A program made the position numbers and the translations under genes. Of a DNA stretch of 64,000 nucleotides, positions 7,956 through 17,152 are shown one piece after another. Source of the stretch: Streptomyces peucetius. GTDB lineage: Bacteria > Actinomycetota > Actinomycetes > Streptomycetales > Streptomycetaceae. How positions within the stretch are numbered: the first letter of the stretch is position 1; each line of letters opens with the position of its first letter. Where the stretch lies: positions 2,418,001 to 2,482,000 of the forward strand of contig NZ_CP107567.1 in NCBI RefSeq assembly GCF_025854275.1, given 5' to 3'. A model generated the notes under the pieces. It made no database searches. It was not told the DNA's origin and saw nothing but the letters and a program-made list of their open reading frames with translations.

Positions 7956-9401
7956 ATGGGGATAGTCGCCGGGTTGGACAGTTCGTCTGGGTTCACACGC
8001 ATCGTCGTCTGCGACGCGGACACGGGCGCGGTACTGCGCCAGGGGTACGCGCCGCACCCCGTCGAGCCCAGGACGACCGAGATCGATCCGCAGGCGTGGC
8101 TGCTCTCCCTCGGGGAGGCGGCCACCGGCGGTCTGCTGGAGGGCGTGCAGGCCATCGGCGTGTCCGCGCAGCAGCACGGCCTGATCACGCTGGACGCCCA
8201 GGACGCTCTGGTACGGCCGGCGCTGCTCGGCAACGACAAGCGCGCGCAGGTGGCCGCCGCCGACCTGATCGATGCGCTCGGCGGCCGTCAGGCCTGGGCG
8301 GAGGCGGTCGGATCCGTGCCGCAGTCCGGGCAGCCGGTGGCGAAGCTCCGCTGGCTCGCCCGCGCCGAGCCGGAAGCGGCCCGGCAGGTCGCCGCGGTGC
8401 TGCAGCCGCACGACTGGCTGGTGTGGCAGCTGCTGGGCCGGCCCGCCCGCAAGACCACGGACCGCGGCGGCGCGTCGGGTACGGGCTACTGGTCGGCGGG
8501 CACGGGGGCGTACCGCCCGGACCTCGTGGAGCTGGCGCTGGGGCAGCAGTGCACTCTGCCCGACGTGCTCGGCCCGGCGGAGGCGGCGGGCACCACACCT
8601 GAAGGGCTGCTGATCTCCGCGGGTACCGGCGAGACCATGGCGGCCGCCTTCGGCCTCGGCGTGGCCGTCGGAGACGCGGTGGTGTCCCTGGGGGCGTCGG
8701 GTTCCGTGACGGCGGTGCACCACGAGGCGCTGGCCGACCCGAGCGGGATGATCACGTCGTTCGCCGACGCGACCGGCATGCACCTGCCGGTGGTGCACAC
8801 GCTCAACGCCGTACGGGCACTGCGCGGCAGCGCCGAGCTGCTGGGTGCCGCCGGCCTCCAGGAGCTCTCGGCGCTGGCGATGAAGTCGACGCCCGGCTCG
8901 TCCGGACTGGTGCTGCTGCCGTACCTCGAGGGCGAGCGGACCCCGCAGCTGCCGCACACGGCGGGAACGCTGACCGGCCTGCGGCGCGAGTCGATGAAGC
9001 CGGAGCACCTGGCGCGGGCCTCGTTCGAGGGCATGCTCTGCTCGCTCGCGGACGCGATGGATGTGCTGCGCGGGCGCGGTGTGGAGGTGCGCCGGGTGTT
9101 CCTGCTCGGGGCGGCCGCCGACCTGTCGGCGGTGCAGGCGCTGGCGCCGGCGATCTTCGGGGCGCAGGTGATCGTGCCGCAGTCGGCGGACTACGCGGCC
9201 CTCGGCGCGGCCCGGCAGGCCGCTTGGGCGCTGGGCGCCGCGCAGGGCACGCTCTCGCCGCAGGCGCCGCCGGCCTGGCAGGAAGCGTCGGCGCAGGTGT
9301 TCGAACCGGGTGAGGAACTGGCGGTCGGTCAGGCGGTGCGTCAGCAGTACGGCGCGACGCGGGACCAGATCCATCCGGGAGCGTTCACGGCCGGACCGTG
9401 A
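7956..9401 (+). CDS. FGGY-family sugar kinase, xylulokinase-like
   Basis: A 481-residue kinase of the FGGY family, the length typical of xylulokinase. The N-terminal domain begins VAGLDSSSGFTRIVV, the phosphate-1 loop of the actin/hexokinase fold. VSAQQHGLITLD is the sugar-binding region with the conserved Gln-His-Gly. The second domain has VSLGASGSVTAV (phosphate-2 type) and the C-terminal VFLLGAAADLSAVQAL (adenosine motif). It would phosphorylate a ketose or polyol with ATP in the cytoplasm, most likely D-xylulose, but the exact substrate cannot be read from sequence. No sugar transporter or isomerase is adjacent. A hairpin follows at 9444-9460. Confidence 0.8.
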   Translation: MGIVAGLDSSSGFTRIVVCDADTGAVLRQGYAPHPVEPRTTEIDPQAWLLSLGEAATGGLLEGVQAIGVSAQQHGLITLDAQDALVRPALLGNDKRAQVAAADLIDALGGRQAWAEAVGSVPQSGQPVAKLRWLARAEPEAARQVAAVLQPHDWLVWQLLGRPARKTTDRGGASGTGYWSAGTGAYRPDLVELALGQQCTLPDVLGPAEAAGTTPEGLLISAGTGETMAAAFGLGVAVGDAVVSLGASGSVTAVHHEALADPSGMITSFADATGMHLPVVHTLNAVRALRGSAELLGAAGLQELSALAMKSTPGSSGLVLLPYLEGERTPQLPHTAGTLTGLRRESMKPEHLARASFEGMLCSLADAMDVLRGRGVEVRRVFLLGAAADLSAVQALAPAIFGAQVIVPQSADYAALGAARQAAWALGAAQGTLSPQAPPAWQEASAQVFEPGEELAVGQAVRQQYGATRDQIHPGAFTAGP

Positions 9402-9443
9402 GGTCCGACAGTCGTACAAGCTGTTCTTGACCGGTGCTTGGGG

Positions 9444-9460
9444 AAAACCCTTCGGGTTTT
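9444..9460 (+). terminator. Terminator after the sugar kinase
   Basis: AAAACCC, loop TTC, GGGTTTT: a perfect 7-bp stem ending in four T, 43 bases past the kinase stop. The 5' extension of the next gene's frame runs through it, which argues for a later start of that gene. Confidence 0.65.
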
Positions 9461-9484
9461 GCCGACCGGGTGTCGGAAGATGGG

Positions 9485-11254
9485 GTGACCCCCGATCTTG
9501 CCGAGCCCGAGAGACAGCGCGTGCTGATACGACTGCTGCGGACCTATCTCAGTCCGTACAAGAAACCCATTGGCTTCCTGGTGGCGCTGCAACTGCTGCA
9601 GACCAGCGCCACCCTTTATCTGCCCACCCTCAACGCGGACATCATCGACAACGGTGTCGTGAAGGGCGACACGGGCTACATCCTGGCTCTCGGCGCCCTG
9701 ATGATCGGCGTCAGCGTCGTCCAGGTGCTGTGCAACATCGGAGCGGTGTTCTACGGCGCTCGGACGGCGGCCGCGCTCGGCCGCGACGTCCGGGCCGACG
9801 TCTTCGGACGGGTGCAGAGCTTCTCCGCCCGCGAGGTCGGCCAGTTCGGGGCGCCGTCGCTCATCACCCGCACCACCAACGACGTTCAGCAGGTCCAGAT
9901 GCTGGTGCTGATGGCGTTCACGCTGATGGTGTCGGCGCCGATCATGTGCGTCGGCGGCATCGTCATGGCACTCGGCCAGGACGTGCCGCTGTCGGCGGTG
10001 CTGCTGGCGGTCGTGCCGGTGCTCGGTATCAGCGTCTCGCTGATCGTGCGGAGGATGCGGCCGCTGTTCCGCACCATGCAGGAGCGGCTCGACACGGTGA
10101 ACCGCGTACTGCGCGAGCAGATCACCGGCAACCGCGTGATCCGCGCCTTCGTACGGGACGGATACGAGAAGCAGCGCTTCCGCGGGGCGAACGAAGAGCT
10201 GACCGACGTTTCGCTGTCCACCGGCCGGCTGATGGCGCTGATGTTCCCGACCGTGATGACGGTCGTGAACGTCTCCTCCGTTGCCGTCGTCTGGTTCGGT
10301 GCCCACCGCATCGACAGCGGCGCCATACAGATCGGTGCGCTCACCGCCTTCCTCGCGTATCTGATGCAGATCGTGATGGCGGTGATGATGGCCACCTTCA
10401 TGTTCATGATGGTGCCGCGCGCCGAGGTGTGCGCCGAGCGCATCCAGGAGGTGCTGGACACCGACTCGAGCGTGGTCCCGCCGCTCGCGCCCGTGACGGA
10501 GCTGCGCAGCCGAGGGCAGCTGGAGGTGCGGGGGGTCGACTTCCGCTACCCCGGTGCGGAGGAGCCGGTGCTGCACGGCATCGACCTGGTGGCGCGCCCG
10601 GGTGAGACGACCGCGATCATCGGCTCGACGGGCAGCGGCAAGTCGACGCTGCTCGGCCTGGTGCCCCGGCTGTTCGACGTGACGAGCGGCGAGGTCCTCG
10701 TCGACGGGGTCGATGTGCGGGACCTGGACCCGGCGCTGATGGCGCGGACCGTGAGCCTCGTGCCGCAGAAGCCGTACCTCTTCTCCGGGACCGTGGCGAC
10801 CAATCTGCGCTACGGGAAACCCGACGCCGACGAGGACGAGCTGTGGCAGGCGCTCGAAGTGGCGCAGGCGGCCGACTTCGTACGCGGGCTGGAGGGCGGC
10901 CTGAACGCCCCGATCGCCCAGGGCGGCACCAACGTCTCCGGCGGGCAGCGCCAGCGGCTCGCCATCGCGAGGACCCTGGTGCGGCGGCCGGAGATCTATC
11001 TGTTCGACGACTCCTTCTCCGCGCTCGACTACGCCACGGACGCGGCACTGCGCGAGGCGCTGGCCCGCGAGACCGCCGAGGCGACCGTGGTCATCGTCGC
11101 CCAGCGGGTGTCGACCATCCGTGACGCGGACCGGATCGTGGTCCTCGACGAGGGAAGGATCGTGGGGGCGGGCAGCCACCAGGAACTGATGCTGAGCAAT
11201 GAGACGTACCGGGAGATCGTGCTCTCGCAGCTGACGGAGGCTGAGGCCGCATGA
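9485..11254 (+). CDS. ABC exporter half-transporter (degenerate-site subunit), pair 1
   Basis: A fused membrane and ATPase protein (type IV ABC exporter) of about 589 residues. The N-terminal six-helix domain begins near LLRTYLSPYKKPIGFLV. The ATPase has Walker A GSTGSGKST, signature SGGQRQR and Walker B ending LFDDSFSALD. The catalytic Glu after Walker B is replaced by Asp, as in the degenerate site of heterodimeric exporters. The partner gene follows with an ATGA overlap. The start is uncertain: GTG at 9434 would place a terminator-like hairpin inside the gene, so GTG 9485 (after GGAAGA) is used; GTG 9521 is also possible. The substrate is unknown. A paralogous pair lies at 26402-29997. Confidence 0.9.
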   Translation: MTPDLAEPERQRVLIRLLRTYLSPYKKPIGFLVALQLLQTSATLYLPTLNADIIDNGVVKGDTGYILALGALMIGVSVVQVLCNIGAVFYGARTAAALGRDVRADVFGRVQSFSAREVGQFGAPSLITRTTNDVQQVQMLVLMAFTLMVSAPIMCVGGIVMALGQDVPLSAVLLAVVPVLGISVSLIVRRMRPLFRTMQERLDTVNRVLREQITGNRVIRAFVRDGYEKQRFRGANEELTDVSLSTGRLMALMFPTVMTVVNVSSVAVVWFGAHRIDSGAIQIGALTAFLAYLMQIVMAVMMATFMFMMVPRAEVCAERIQEVLDTDSSVVPPLAPVTELRSRGQLEVRGVDFRYPGAEEPVLHGIDLVARPGETTAIIGSTGSGKSTLLGLVPRLFDVTSGEVLVDGVDVRDLDPALMARTVSLVPQKPYLFSGTVATNLRYGKPDADEDELWQALEVAQAADFVRGLEGGLNAPIAQGGTNVSGGQRQRLAIARTLVRRPEIYLFDDSFSALDYATDAALREALARETAEATVVIVAQRVSTIRDADRIVVLDEGRIVGAGSHQELMLSNETYREIVLSQLTEAEAA

Positions 11255-13173
11255 GCGGGCCGGGTGGACGCATGATGACGGGGCCCGTCGAACGGTCGAT
11301 GGACTTCAAGGGCTCGGGCAAGCGGCTGCTGCGGCAGCTCGCGCCGGAGCGGGCGACGCTGTGGGTGATGCTCGCCGCCGGTGTGCTGAGCGTGGCCTTC
11401 GCGGTGGTCGGCCCGAAGATCCTCGGCCGGGCGACCGACCTGATCTTCGCGGGGGTCGTCGGCCGGGAGATGCCGGAGGGCACCACCAAGGAGCAGGCCG
11501 TGGAGGGCCTGCGGCAGGACGGCGACGGCGGCCTCGCCGACATGCTGTCCGGGGTGGACTTCGTCCCCGGCCACGGCATCGACTTCGGCGCCGTGGGCGA
11601 CGTGCTGCTGCTGGCGCTGGCCGTGTACGTGGCGGCCGGGCTGACGATGCTGGTGGCGACACGCCTGTCGATCAAGGTGATCAACCGGACCGTGTACCGG
11701 ATGCGCGAGGACGTGCAGGCGAAGCTGTCGCGGCTCCCGCTGTCGTACTTCGACACGTCGAAGCGCGGCGAGGTGCTGAGCCGGGCCACGAACGACATCG
11801 ACAACATCTCGCAGACCCTGCAGCAGACGATGGGGCAGATGATCAACTCGCTGCTGACCATCGTCGGCGTGCTGGCGATGATGTTCTGGATCTCGCCCCT
11901 GCTGGCGCTGGTCGCGCTGGTGACGGTGCCGGTGTCGGTGTTCGTGGCGGCCAGGGTCGGCAAGCGGTCGCAGCCTCAGTTCGTGGCCCAGTGGAAGTCG
12001 ACAGGCACGCTCAACGCGCACATCGAGGAGATGTACACCGGGCACTCGCTGGTGAAGGTCTTCGGCCGCCAGGAGGAGTCCGCGAAGGCGTTCGCGGAAC
12101 AGAACGAGGCGCTGTACGAGGCCGGGTTCAAGGCACAGTTCAACAGCGGCATGATGCAGCCGCTGATGTTCTTCGTCTCGAACCTGAACTATGTGCTGGT
12201 GGCGGTCGTCGGCGGTCTGCGGGTGGCGTCCGGTTCGCTGTCCATCGGTGACGTGCAGGCCTTCATCCAGTACTCCCGGCAGTTCTCGATGCCCCTGACC
12301 CAGGTCGCCTCGATGGCGAACCTGGTCCAGTCGGGTGTCGCCTCCGCCGAGCGGATCTTCGAACTCCTCGACGCGGAGGAGCAGGAGGCGGACGCGCCGT
12401 CCGCGGAGCGGCTCGAACGGCCGCGGGGGCGGGTGTCCCTGGAGCGGGTCTCCTTCCGCTACGAGCCGGACAAGCCGCTCATCGAGGACCTGTCGCTGAC
12501 CGTGGAGCCCGGCCACACGGTCGCCATCGTCGGCCCGACCGGCGCGGGCAAGACCACGCTGGTCAATCTGCTGATGCGGTTCTACGAGGTGACCGGCGGA
12601 CGGATCGCGCTCGACGGGGTCGACGTCGCGAAGATGTCCCGCGAGGACCTGCGCTCCGGCATCGGCATGGTCCTTCAGGACACCTGGCTGTTCGGCGGCA
12701 CGATCGCGGAGAACATCGCGTACGGCGCGTCCCGCGAGGTCGCGCGCGAGGAGATCGAGGAGGCGGCGCGGGCCGCGCACGCGGACCGCTTCATCCGCAC
12801 GCTGCCCGACGGCTACGACACCGTCATCGACGACGAGGGCTCGGGCGTCAGCGCGGGCGAGAAGCAGCTGATCACGATCGCGCGGGCGTTCCTGTCCGAC
12901 CCGGTGATCCTGGTGCTGGACGAGGCGACGAGCTCGGTCGACACCCGTACGGAGGTGCTGATCCAGAAGGCGATGGCCCGGCTCTCGCACGGCCGCACGA
13001 GCTTCGTGATCGCGCACCGGCTCTCCACGATCCGGGACGCGGACGTGATCCTGGTGATGGAGAACGGTTCGATCGTCGAACAGGGAACGCACGACGAGCT
13101 GTTGGCGGCGGAGGGGTCGTATGCGCGGCTGTACTCGGCGCAGTTCGCGCAGGCGGTGGTCGAAGTCGAGTAA
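11251..13173 (+). CDS. ABC exporter half-transporter (catalytic-site subunit), pair 1
   Basis: Partner of the preceding gene, 640 residues. It has an N-terminal six-helix ABC membrane domain with the family run LPLSYFDTSKRGEVLSRATNDIDN, then an ATPase with Walker A GPTGAGKTT and Walker B LVLDEATSSVD with the catalytic Glu. The signature is altered to SAGEKQ. Together with the first subunit this gives one consensus and one degenerate ATP site. Start and previous stop overlap (ATGA). The loop between the first membrane helices is unusually long (roughly residues 65-110), with charged sequence. Likely a multidrug or lipid-type exporter in the cytoplasmic membrane; the substrate cannot be told. 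Confidence 0.9.
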   Translation: MSGPGGRMMTGPVERSMDFKGSGKRLLRQLAPERATLWVMLAAGVLSVAFAVVGPKILGRATDLIFAGVVGREMPEGTTKEQAVEGLRQDGDGGLADMLSGVDFVPGHGIDFGAVGDVLLLALAVYVAAGLTMLVATRLSIKVINRTVYRMREDVQAKLSRLPLSYFDTSKRGEVLSRATNDIDNISQTLQQTMGQMINSLLTIVGVLAMMFWISPLLALVALVTVPVSVFVAARVGKRSQPQFVAQWKSTGTLNAHIEEMYTGHSLVKVFGRQEESAKAFAEQNEALYEAGFKAQFNSGMMQPLMFFVSNLNYVLVAVVGGLRVASGSLSIGDVQAFIQYSRQFSMPLTQVASMANLVQSGVASAERIFELLDAEEQEADAPSAERLERPRGRVSLERVSFRYEPDKPLIEDLSLTVEPGHTVAIVGPTGAGKTTLVNLLMRFYEVTGGRIALDGVDVAKMSREDLRSGIGMVLQDTWLFGGTIAENIAYGASREVAREEIEEAARAAHADRFIRTLPDGYDTVIDDEGSGVSAGEKQLITIARAFLSDPVILVLDEATSSVDTRTEVLIQKAMARLSHGRTSFVIAHRLSTIRDADVILVMENGSIVEQGTHDELLAAEGSYARLYSAQFAQAVVEVE

Positions 13174-13204
13174 CGCCCTTGCCGGCCCGGCCCCGGCGGG
13201 AGCG

Positions 13205-13609
13205 TTTCCCCTCCCCGCCCCTTCCCGAAACCGGGGGCTCCGCCCCCGAACCCCGCTCCGCCCGGGGCCCGAACGGGGCCCGAACGGGGCCCGTTCGGGG
13301 CTCCGCCCCGGCTCCGGTACCGCGCTGCGCGCGGTGGCCTCACTCTCCCCCTACGACCTGGCGACCGTGGGTGGGAGGGTACCCCCAGCCGGCTGGACAT
13401 GCCGCGCTGCGCGGCAACCAGCCCGCCGGTCACATCCAGCCTCGCCGGCGATTGAGGCTCGGGGCGGAGCCCCGACAAGACGGCCAAGTTCCAGCCCCGC
13501 CGGCGATTGAGGCGCCGGGGTACGGGGGCGGAGCCCCCGACAACGCCGTGCGGAGCGCGGTGCGGCGGTCCGGGCGGAGCCCGGTTCGGGAAGGGGCGGG
13601 GTGGGGGAC
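13205..13609. repeat. GC-rich modular intergenic repeat, copy A, with inverted ends
   Basis: This gene-free stretch is built from short GC-rich palindromic modules: GGGGCTCCGCCCC-type hairpins, two copies of CGCCGGCGATTGAGG and long runs of GGGGCCCG. Its ends are inverted copies of one sequence: CCCCTCCCCGCCCCTTCCCG at 13208-13227 and its near-complement ending at 13609. In reverse orientation its right part matches the left parts of the elements at 20998 and 34982. It lies between two convergent genes and probably contains their terminators. Confidence 0.75.
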
Positions 13610-13635
13610 GAGCCCGCCGCAGGCGGAGGCAGCGG

Positions 13636-14739
13636 TCAGTCCAGGTAGCCGCGGAGTTGGTCCGCGAACGCGTGATCGCGGAGTTTGTTCAGCGTCTTCG
13701 ACTCGATCTGGCGGATGCGTTCGCGCGTCACACCGAAGAGCCGGCCGATCTCCTCCAGCGTGCGCGGCCGGCCGTCGTCGAGGCCGTAACGCAGCTGGAC
13801 GACCTTGCGTTCACGCTCGCCGAGCGTGGACAGCACCGCGTCCAGGTGCTCGCGCAGCAGCAGGAACGCCGCGGACTCGACGGGTGACGCGGCGTCGCCG
13901 TCCTCGATGAGGTCGCCGAGGGCGACGTCGTCCTCCTCGCCCACCGGCGCGTGCAGGGACACCGGCTCCTGCGCCAGTCGCAGCACCTCGCTGACCCGCT
14001 CCGAGGTCAGTTCGAGGTGGGCCGCGACCTCCTCGGGCGTGGGTTCGTAGCCGCGCTCCTGGAGCATGCGGCGCTGGACCCGGACCACCCGGTTGATCAG
14101 TTCGACGACGTGCACGGGCACCCGGATGGTGCGGGCCTGGTCCGCGAGGGCGCGGGACATGGCCTGGCGGATCCACCAGGTCGCGTACGTCGAGAACTTG
14201 TAGCCCCGGGCGTAGTCGAACTTCTCGACCGCTCTGATCAGGCCGAGGTTTCCCTCCTGGACCAGGTCGAGCATGGTCAGTCCCCGGCCGACGTACCGCT
14301 TGGCCACGGACACGACGAGCCGCAGGTTCGCCTCGATCAGGCGCCGCTTGGCCATCCGGCCCATGACGACCAGCCGGTCGAGGTCGACGGCGAGCTGCGA
14401 GTCGGGGTCGGTGGTGTTCGCGAGCTTCTCCTCCGCGAAGAGCCCCGCCTCGACCCGGCGGGCGAGTTCCACCTCCTCCGCGGCGGAGAGCAGGGGGATG
14501 CGCCCGATCTCCCGCAGATACTGGCGGAAGAGATCGGAGGACGGGCCGCTTTCGGTGTTCCGCCCCTTGGGCCGCGGCGGCTCGGGAGGCTCCGGCTCCA
14601 TCACTTCCGCGACCGCGTTCCCCGGCAGGGCTTCGGGATGCCCCGCGGGCAGGACCTGCGCGGGCACCTGCTCGACGGCGGTCGCGAGGACGGCGGCGAC
14701 GGCGTCGGTATGGGTCTCGGTCAGGGTCTGGGTCTGCAC
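13636..14739 (-). CDS. hrdA: Principal-type RNA polymerase sigma factor, HrdA-like (group 2 sigma-70)
   Basis: A sigma-70 family protein, about 367 residues. Region 1.2 is [20 protein letters not shown]; region 2 includes [39 protein letters not shown] and [13 protein letters not shown]; region 3 follows [12 protein letters not shown]; region 4 has the helix-turn-helix [21 protein letters not shown]. It lacks the long acidic N-terminus of HrdB, so it is a non-essential HrdA/C/D type. The position beside dnaG fits hrdA. The GTG at 14739 ([10 protein letters not shown]) is chosen because GGAGG lies 8 bases upstream; the frame stays open to an ATG at 14823 without a binding site. An inverted repeat lies just upstream. 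Confidence 0.85.
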   Translation of the reverse strand: MQTQTLTETHTDAVAAVLATAVEQVPAQVLPAGHPEALPGNAVAEVMEPEPPEPPRPKGRNTESGPSSDLFRQYLREIGRIPLLSAAEEVELARRVEAGLFAEEKLANTTDPDSQLAVDLDRLVVMGRMAKRRLIEANLRLVVSVAKRYVGRGLTMLDLVQEGNLGLIRAVEKFDYARGYKFSTYATWWIRQAMSRALADQARTIRVPVHVVELINRVVRVQRRMLQERGYEPTPEEVAAHLELTSERVSEVLRLAQEPVSLHAPVGEEDDVALGDLIEDGDAASPVESAAFLLLREHLDAVLSTLGERERKVVQLRYGLDDGRPRTLEEIGRLFGVTRERIRQIESKTLNKLRDHAFADQLRGYLD

Positions 14740-15207
14740 GGGGGCGACCTCCAGGGTGATCGCTGCCGGTCGGGGGGCCCTACGCACCGCACCCCAGTGT
14801 GGGGTACGACACATCGCTGCCACGAGGGGCGTGCGACGACTTTTTGAGACCCGTGCGTGACCGGCCGGTTACCCGTGTGCCTGTCGTACATGTGTCTCGG
14901 AGAACCTGCCGGTGCGCGAGAGCTGCCAGTACGAGATCCATGTGACCGTGCGTTGCGACGACGGGCCGGCCCGGAACCCGCCCTGCCGACGGTGCACCAG
15001 CTGCTGCACGCGGTGTTCCGGCTGTCCGGCGAGTGGCCGTGCGCGCAGCGCGCCGGAGGTCGGCGTCGCAGAACTCGAGCAGGCGGCCGGGCAGTTGGAG
15101 GGGAAGCACTTCGCCGCTGACCACCCGCAGTTCGCCGACGAGGAGCAGCTCCACGCATGCCGGCTGCCCGGCCGCGCCGGAGCCGGCGCTCGCCCGCTGA
15201 CGCGGGT
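14740..15207. other. hrdA-dnaG intergenic stretch, no convincing gene
   Basis: It holds the hrdA leader and promoter and about 330 bases more. Several overlapping open frames cross 14780-15265 on both strands. One minus-strand frame (VELLLVGELRVVSGEVLPLQ, around 15060-15150) looks protein-like but then passes into Arg/Ala/Gly-rich sequence, as if the true frame had shifted. It may be a small gene or a decayed one. I assign no product. Confidence 0.3.
14791..14805 (-). promoter_or_regulatory. Inverted repeat upstream of hrdA
   Basis: ACCCCA, spacer GTG, TGGGGT is a perfect 6-bp dyad about 50-65 bases before the chosen hrdA start. A dyad of this size in the promoter region may be an operator. 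A related dyad, ACCCCT-ATC-AGGGGT, occurs at 46617-46631 upstream of ppdk. The binding protein is unknown. Confidence 0.35.
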
Positions 15208-17118
15208 CTAGAGCGCCGCCGCGCCCTGGTTGCGCAGGGACTGCGCGTACTGCTGGAGCACCCACAGTTCGTTCGCCACCGCCGCGTACCGCTCCGGGTC
15301 CGCGGTGCCGCCCAGGCGGGCCATGGTGCCCTGGACCTCGCGGATGCGGCGGTCGACGGCGCGCAGGCGGACCTGGACGAGCTGGACGCCCGCGTACACC
15401 TCGTCGACCGTGCGGGCGTGCACCGCTTCCACGGCGAGCTCGGTGACCAGCGCGCGCACCGTGTCGTCGGGGGCGGCGTCGCGGACGCGGGCCAGATAGC
15501 CGGAGGTGTCCTGGGTGCCCTGCTCGGCGCCGCCCGCCTCGTCGATGGTGCGGCGCACCGCTGCGTACGGCGGGGCGGTGAACTCGTCGACGCCGTACGC
15601 GTCGAAGGCCGGTGAGACCAGCCCGGGGTGTTGGAGGGCCAGCTTGAGCAGTTCGCGCTCGGTGCGGTGGGCGGGGCTGCGCAGATTGAGCGCCGGGCCC
15701 GACGGTCCGGTCGGCGCGGACGCGGCCGGCGCCGGCTGCGGTGCCCTCGCGGGGCCGCCGCCGCGGCCTCCGCGGTCGGAGCCGCGGTCACGGGCCCACC
15801 GGGCGAGCTGGGCGACCCGCTTGACGACGAACTGGGTGTCGAGGATGCCGAGGATCCCGGCGAGCTGCACGGCCGACTCGTGCTGGATGGCGACGTTCTT
15901 GATGCCGGCGACGATCGGGGCCGCCTCGTCGAGAGCGGCGGCACGCCCGGCCGGGGTCTCCAGGTTATGCCGGGAGACCATCTGACGGATCGCGAACTCG
16001 AAGAGCGGGGTGCGCGACTCGACGAGCTTCTTGACCGACTCGTCGCCCTCGGCGAGCCGCAGGTCGCACGGGTCCATGCCACCCGGGGTGATCGCGATCG
16101 AGGTCTCGGCGGCGAACTTCTGGTCGTCCTCGAAGGCGCGCAGCGCCGCTTTCTGGCCGGCCGCGTCGCCGTCGAAGGTGAAGATCACCTCGGCGGTGGC
16201 GTTGTCCATCAGCAGCCGCCGGAGGATCTTGATGTGGTCGCCGCCGAACGCCGTGCCGCAGGTGGCGATGGCGGTGGTGACGCCCGCGAGGTGGCAGGCC
16301 ATGACGTCGGTGTAGCCCTCGACGACGACCGCCGTGGTGGTGCGGGCGATCTCCTTCTTGGCGAGGTCGATCCCGTACAGCACCTGCGACTTCTTGTAGA
16401 TCGCCGTCTCGGGCGTGTTCAGGTACTTCGGGCCGTTGTCGTCGTCGCGGAGTTTGCGTGCGCCGAAGCCGACGACCTCCCCGGTGATGTCCCGGATGGG
16501 CCACATCAGCCGGCCCCGGAAGCGGTCGATGGGGCCGCGGCGGCCCTCCTGCGACAGGCCGGACAGGGTCAGCTCCTTGTCGCTGAAGCCCTTGCCGCGC
16601 AGATAACGGGTGAGGTGGTCCCAGCCGGCCGGGCTGTACCCGACGCCGAAGTGCTGGGCGGCGGCCTGGTCGAATCCGCGCTCCGCCAGGAACTTCCGGC
16701 CGATCTCCGCCTCGGGGCCGTCGAGCTGCTCCGCGTAGAACTGTGCGGCGATCTTGTGTGCCTCGACCAGCCTGATCCGCTCGCCGCGCTGATGGGCGGG
16801 GTTGTACCCGCCCTCCTCGTAGCGCAGGGTGATGCCCGCCTGCGCGGCGAGGCGCTCGACCGTCTCGGAGAACGAGAGGTGGTCGATTTTCATCACGAAG
16901 GAGATCGTGTCGCCGCCTTCCTGGCAGCCGAAGCAGTGGAAGAGCCCTCTGCTGGGGCTGACCTGGAAGGAAGGGGACTTCTCGTCGTGGAACGGGCACA
17001 GGCCCTTGAGGTTCCCGCCGCCGGCGTTGCGCAGCTGGAGGTACTCGGAAACGACGGCGTCGATCGGGACCGCGTCCCGGACCGCCTTCACGTCGTCATC
17101 GTTGATCCTGCCTGCCAC
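15208..17118 (-). CDS. dnaG: DNA primase DnaG
   Basis: DnaG makes the RNA primers for replication. At 636 residues it has the family length. The N-terminal zinc-binding domain has Cys41, His44, Cys62 and Cys65 (CPFHDEKSPSF and FHCFGC). The central TOPRIM catalytic core shows VVVEGYTDVMA with the catalytic Glu and FTFDGDAAGQKAAL with the metal-binding Asp pair. The C-terminal part (ERELLKLALQHPGLVSPAF) is the helicase-binding domain that contacts DnaB. A proline/alanine-rich linker (around residues 460-490) separates core and C-terminus. The GTG at 17118 (VAGRINDDDV) is the natural family start. It is transcribed alone or with hrdA downstream. Confidence 0.97.
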   Translation of the reverse strand: MAGRINDDDVKAVRDAVPIDAVVSEYLQLRNAGGGNLKGLCPFHDEKSPSFQVSPSRGLFHCFGCQEGGDTISFVMKIDHLSFSETVERLAAQAGITLRYEEGGYNPAHQRGERIRLVEAHKIAAQFYAEQLDGPEAEIGRKFLAERGFDQAAAQHFGVGYSPAGWDHLTRYLRGKGFSDKELTLSGLSQEGRRGPIDRFRGRLMWPIRDITGEVVGFGARKLRDDDNGPKYLNTPETAIYKKSQVLYGIDLAKKEIARTTTAVVVEGYTDVMACHLAGVTTAIATCGTAFGGDHIKILRRLLMDNATAEVIFTFDGDAAGQKAALRAFEDDQKFAAETSIAITPGGMDPCDLRLAEGDESVKKLVESRTPLFEFAIRQMVSRHNLETPAGRAAALDEAAPIVAGIKNVAIQHESAVQLAGILGILDTQFVVKRVAQLARWARDRGSDRGGRGGGPARAPQPAPAASAPTGPSGPALNLRSPAHRTERELLKLALQHPGLVSPAFDAYGVDEFTAPPYAAVRRTIDEAGGAEQGTQDTSGYLARVRDAAPDDTVRALVTELAVEAVHARTVDEVYAGVQLVQVRLRAVDRRIREVQGTMARLGGTADPERYAAVANELWVLQQYAQSLRNQGAAAL

Positions 17119-17152
17119 GCGTGAATTCTACGGGGGCGCTGCGACACTCCGG

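Noticed and set aside
9434..9484. N-terminal extension of the ABC exporter subunit to GTG 9434
   Set aside because: It would include a terminator-like hairpin with a T run and has no ribosome binding site; a later start is more likely.
14780..15265. Minus-strand open frame of 161 codons across the hrdA-dnaG gap
   Set aside because: It overlaps the dnaG 3' end and the hrdA promoter and has good protein character in only a short part; kept as a finding, not called as a gene.
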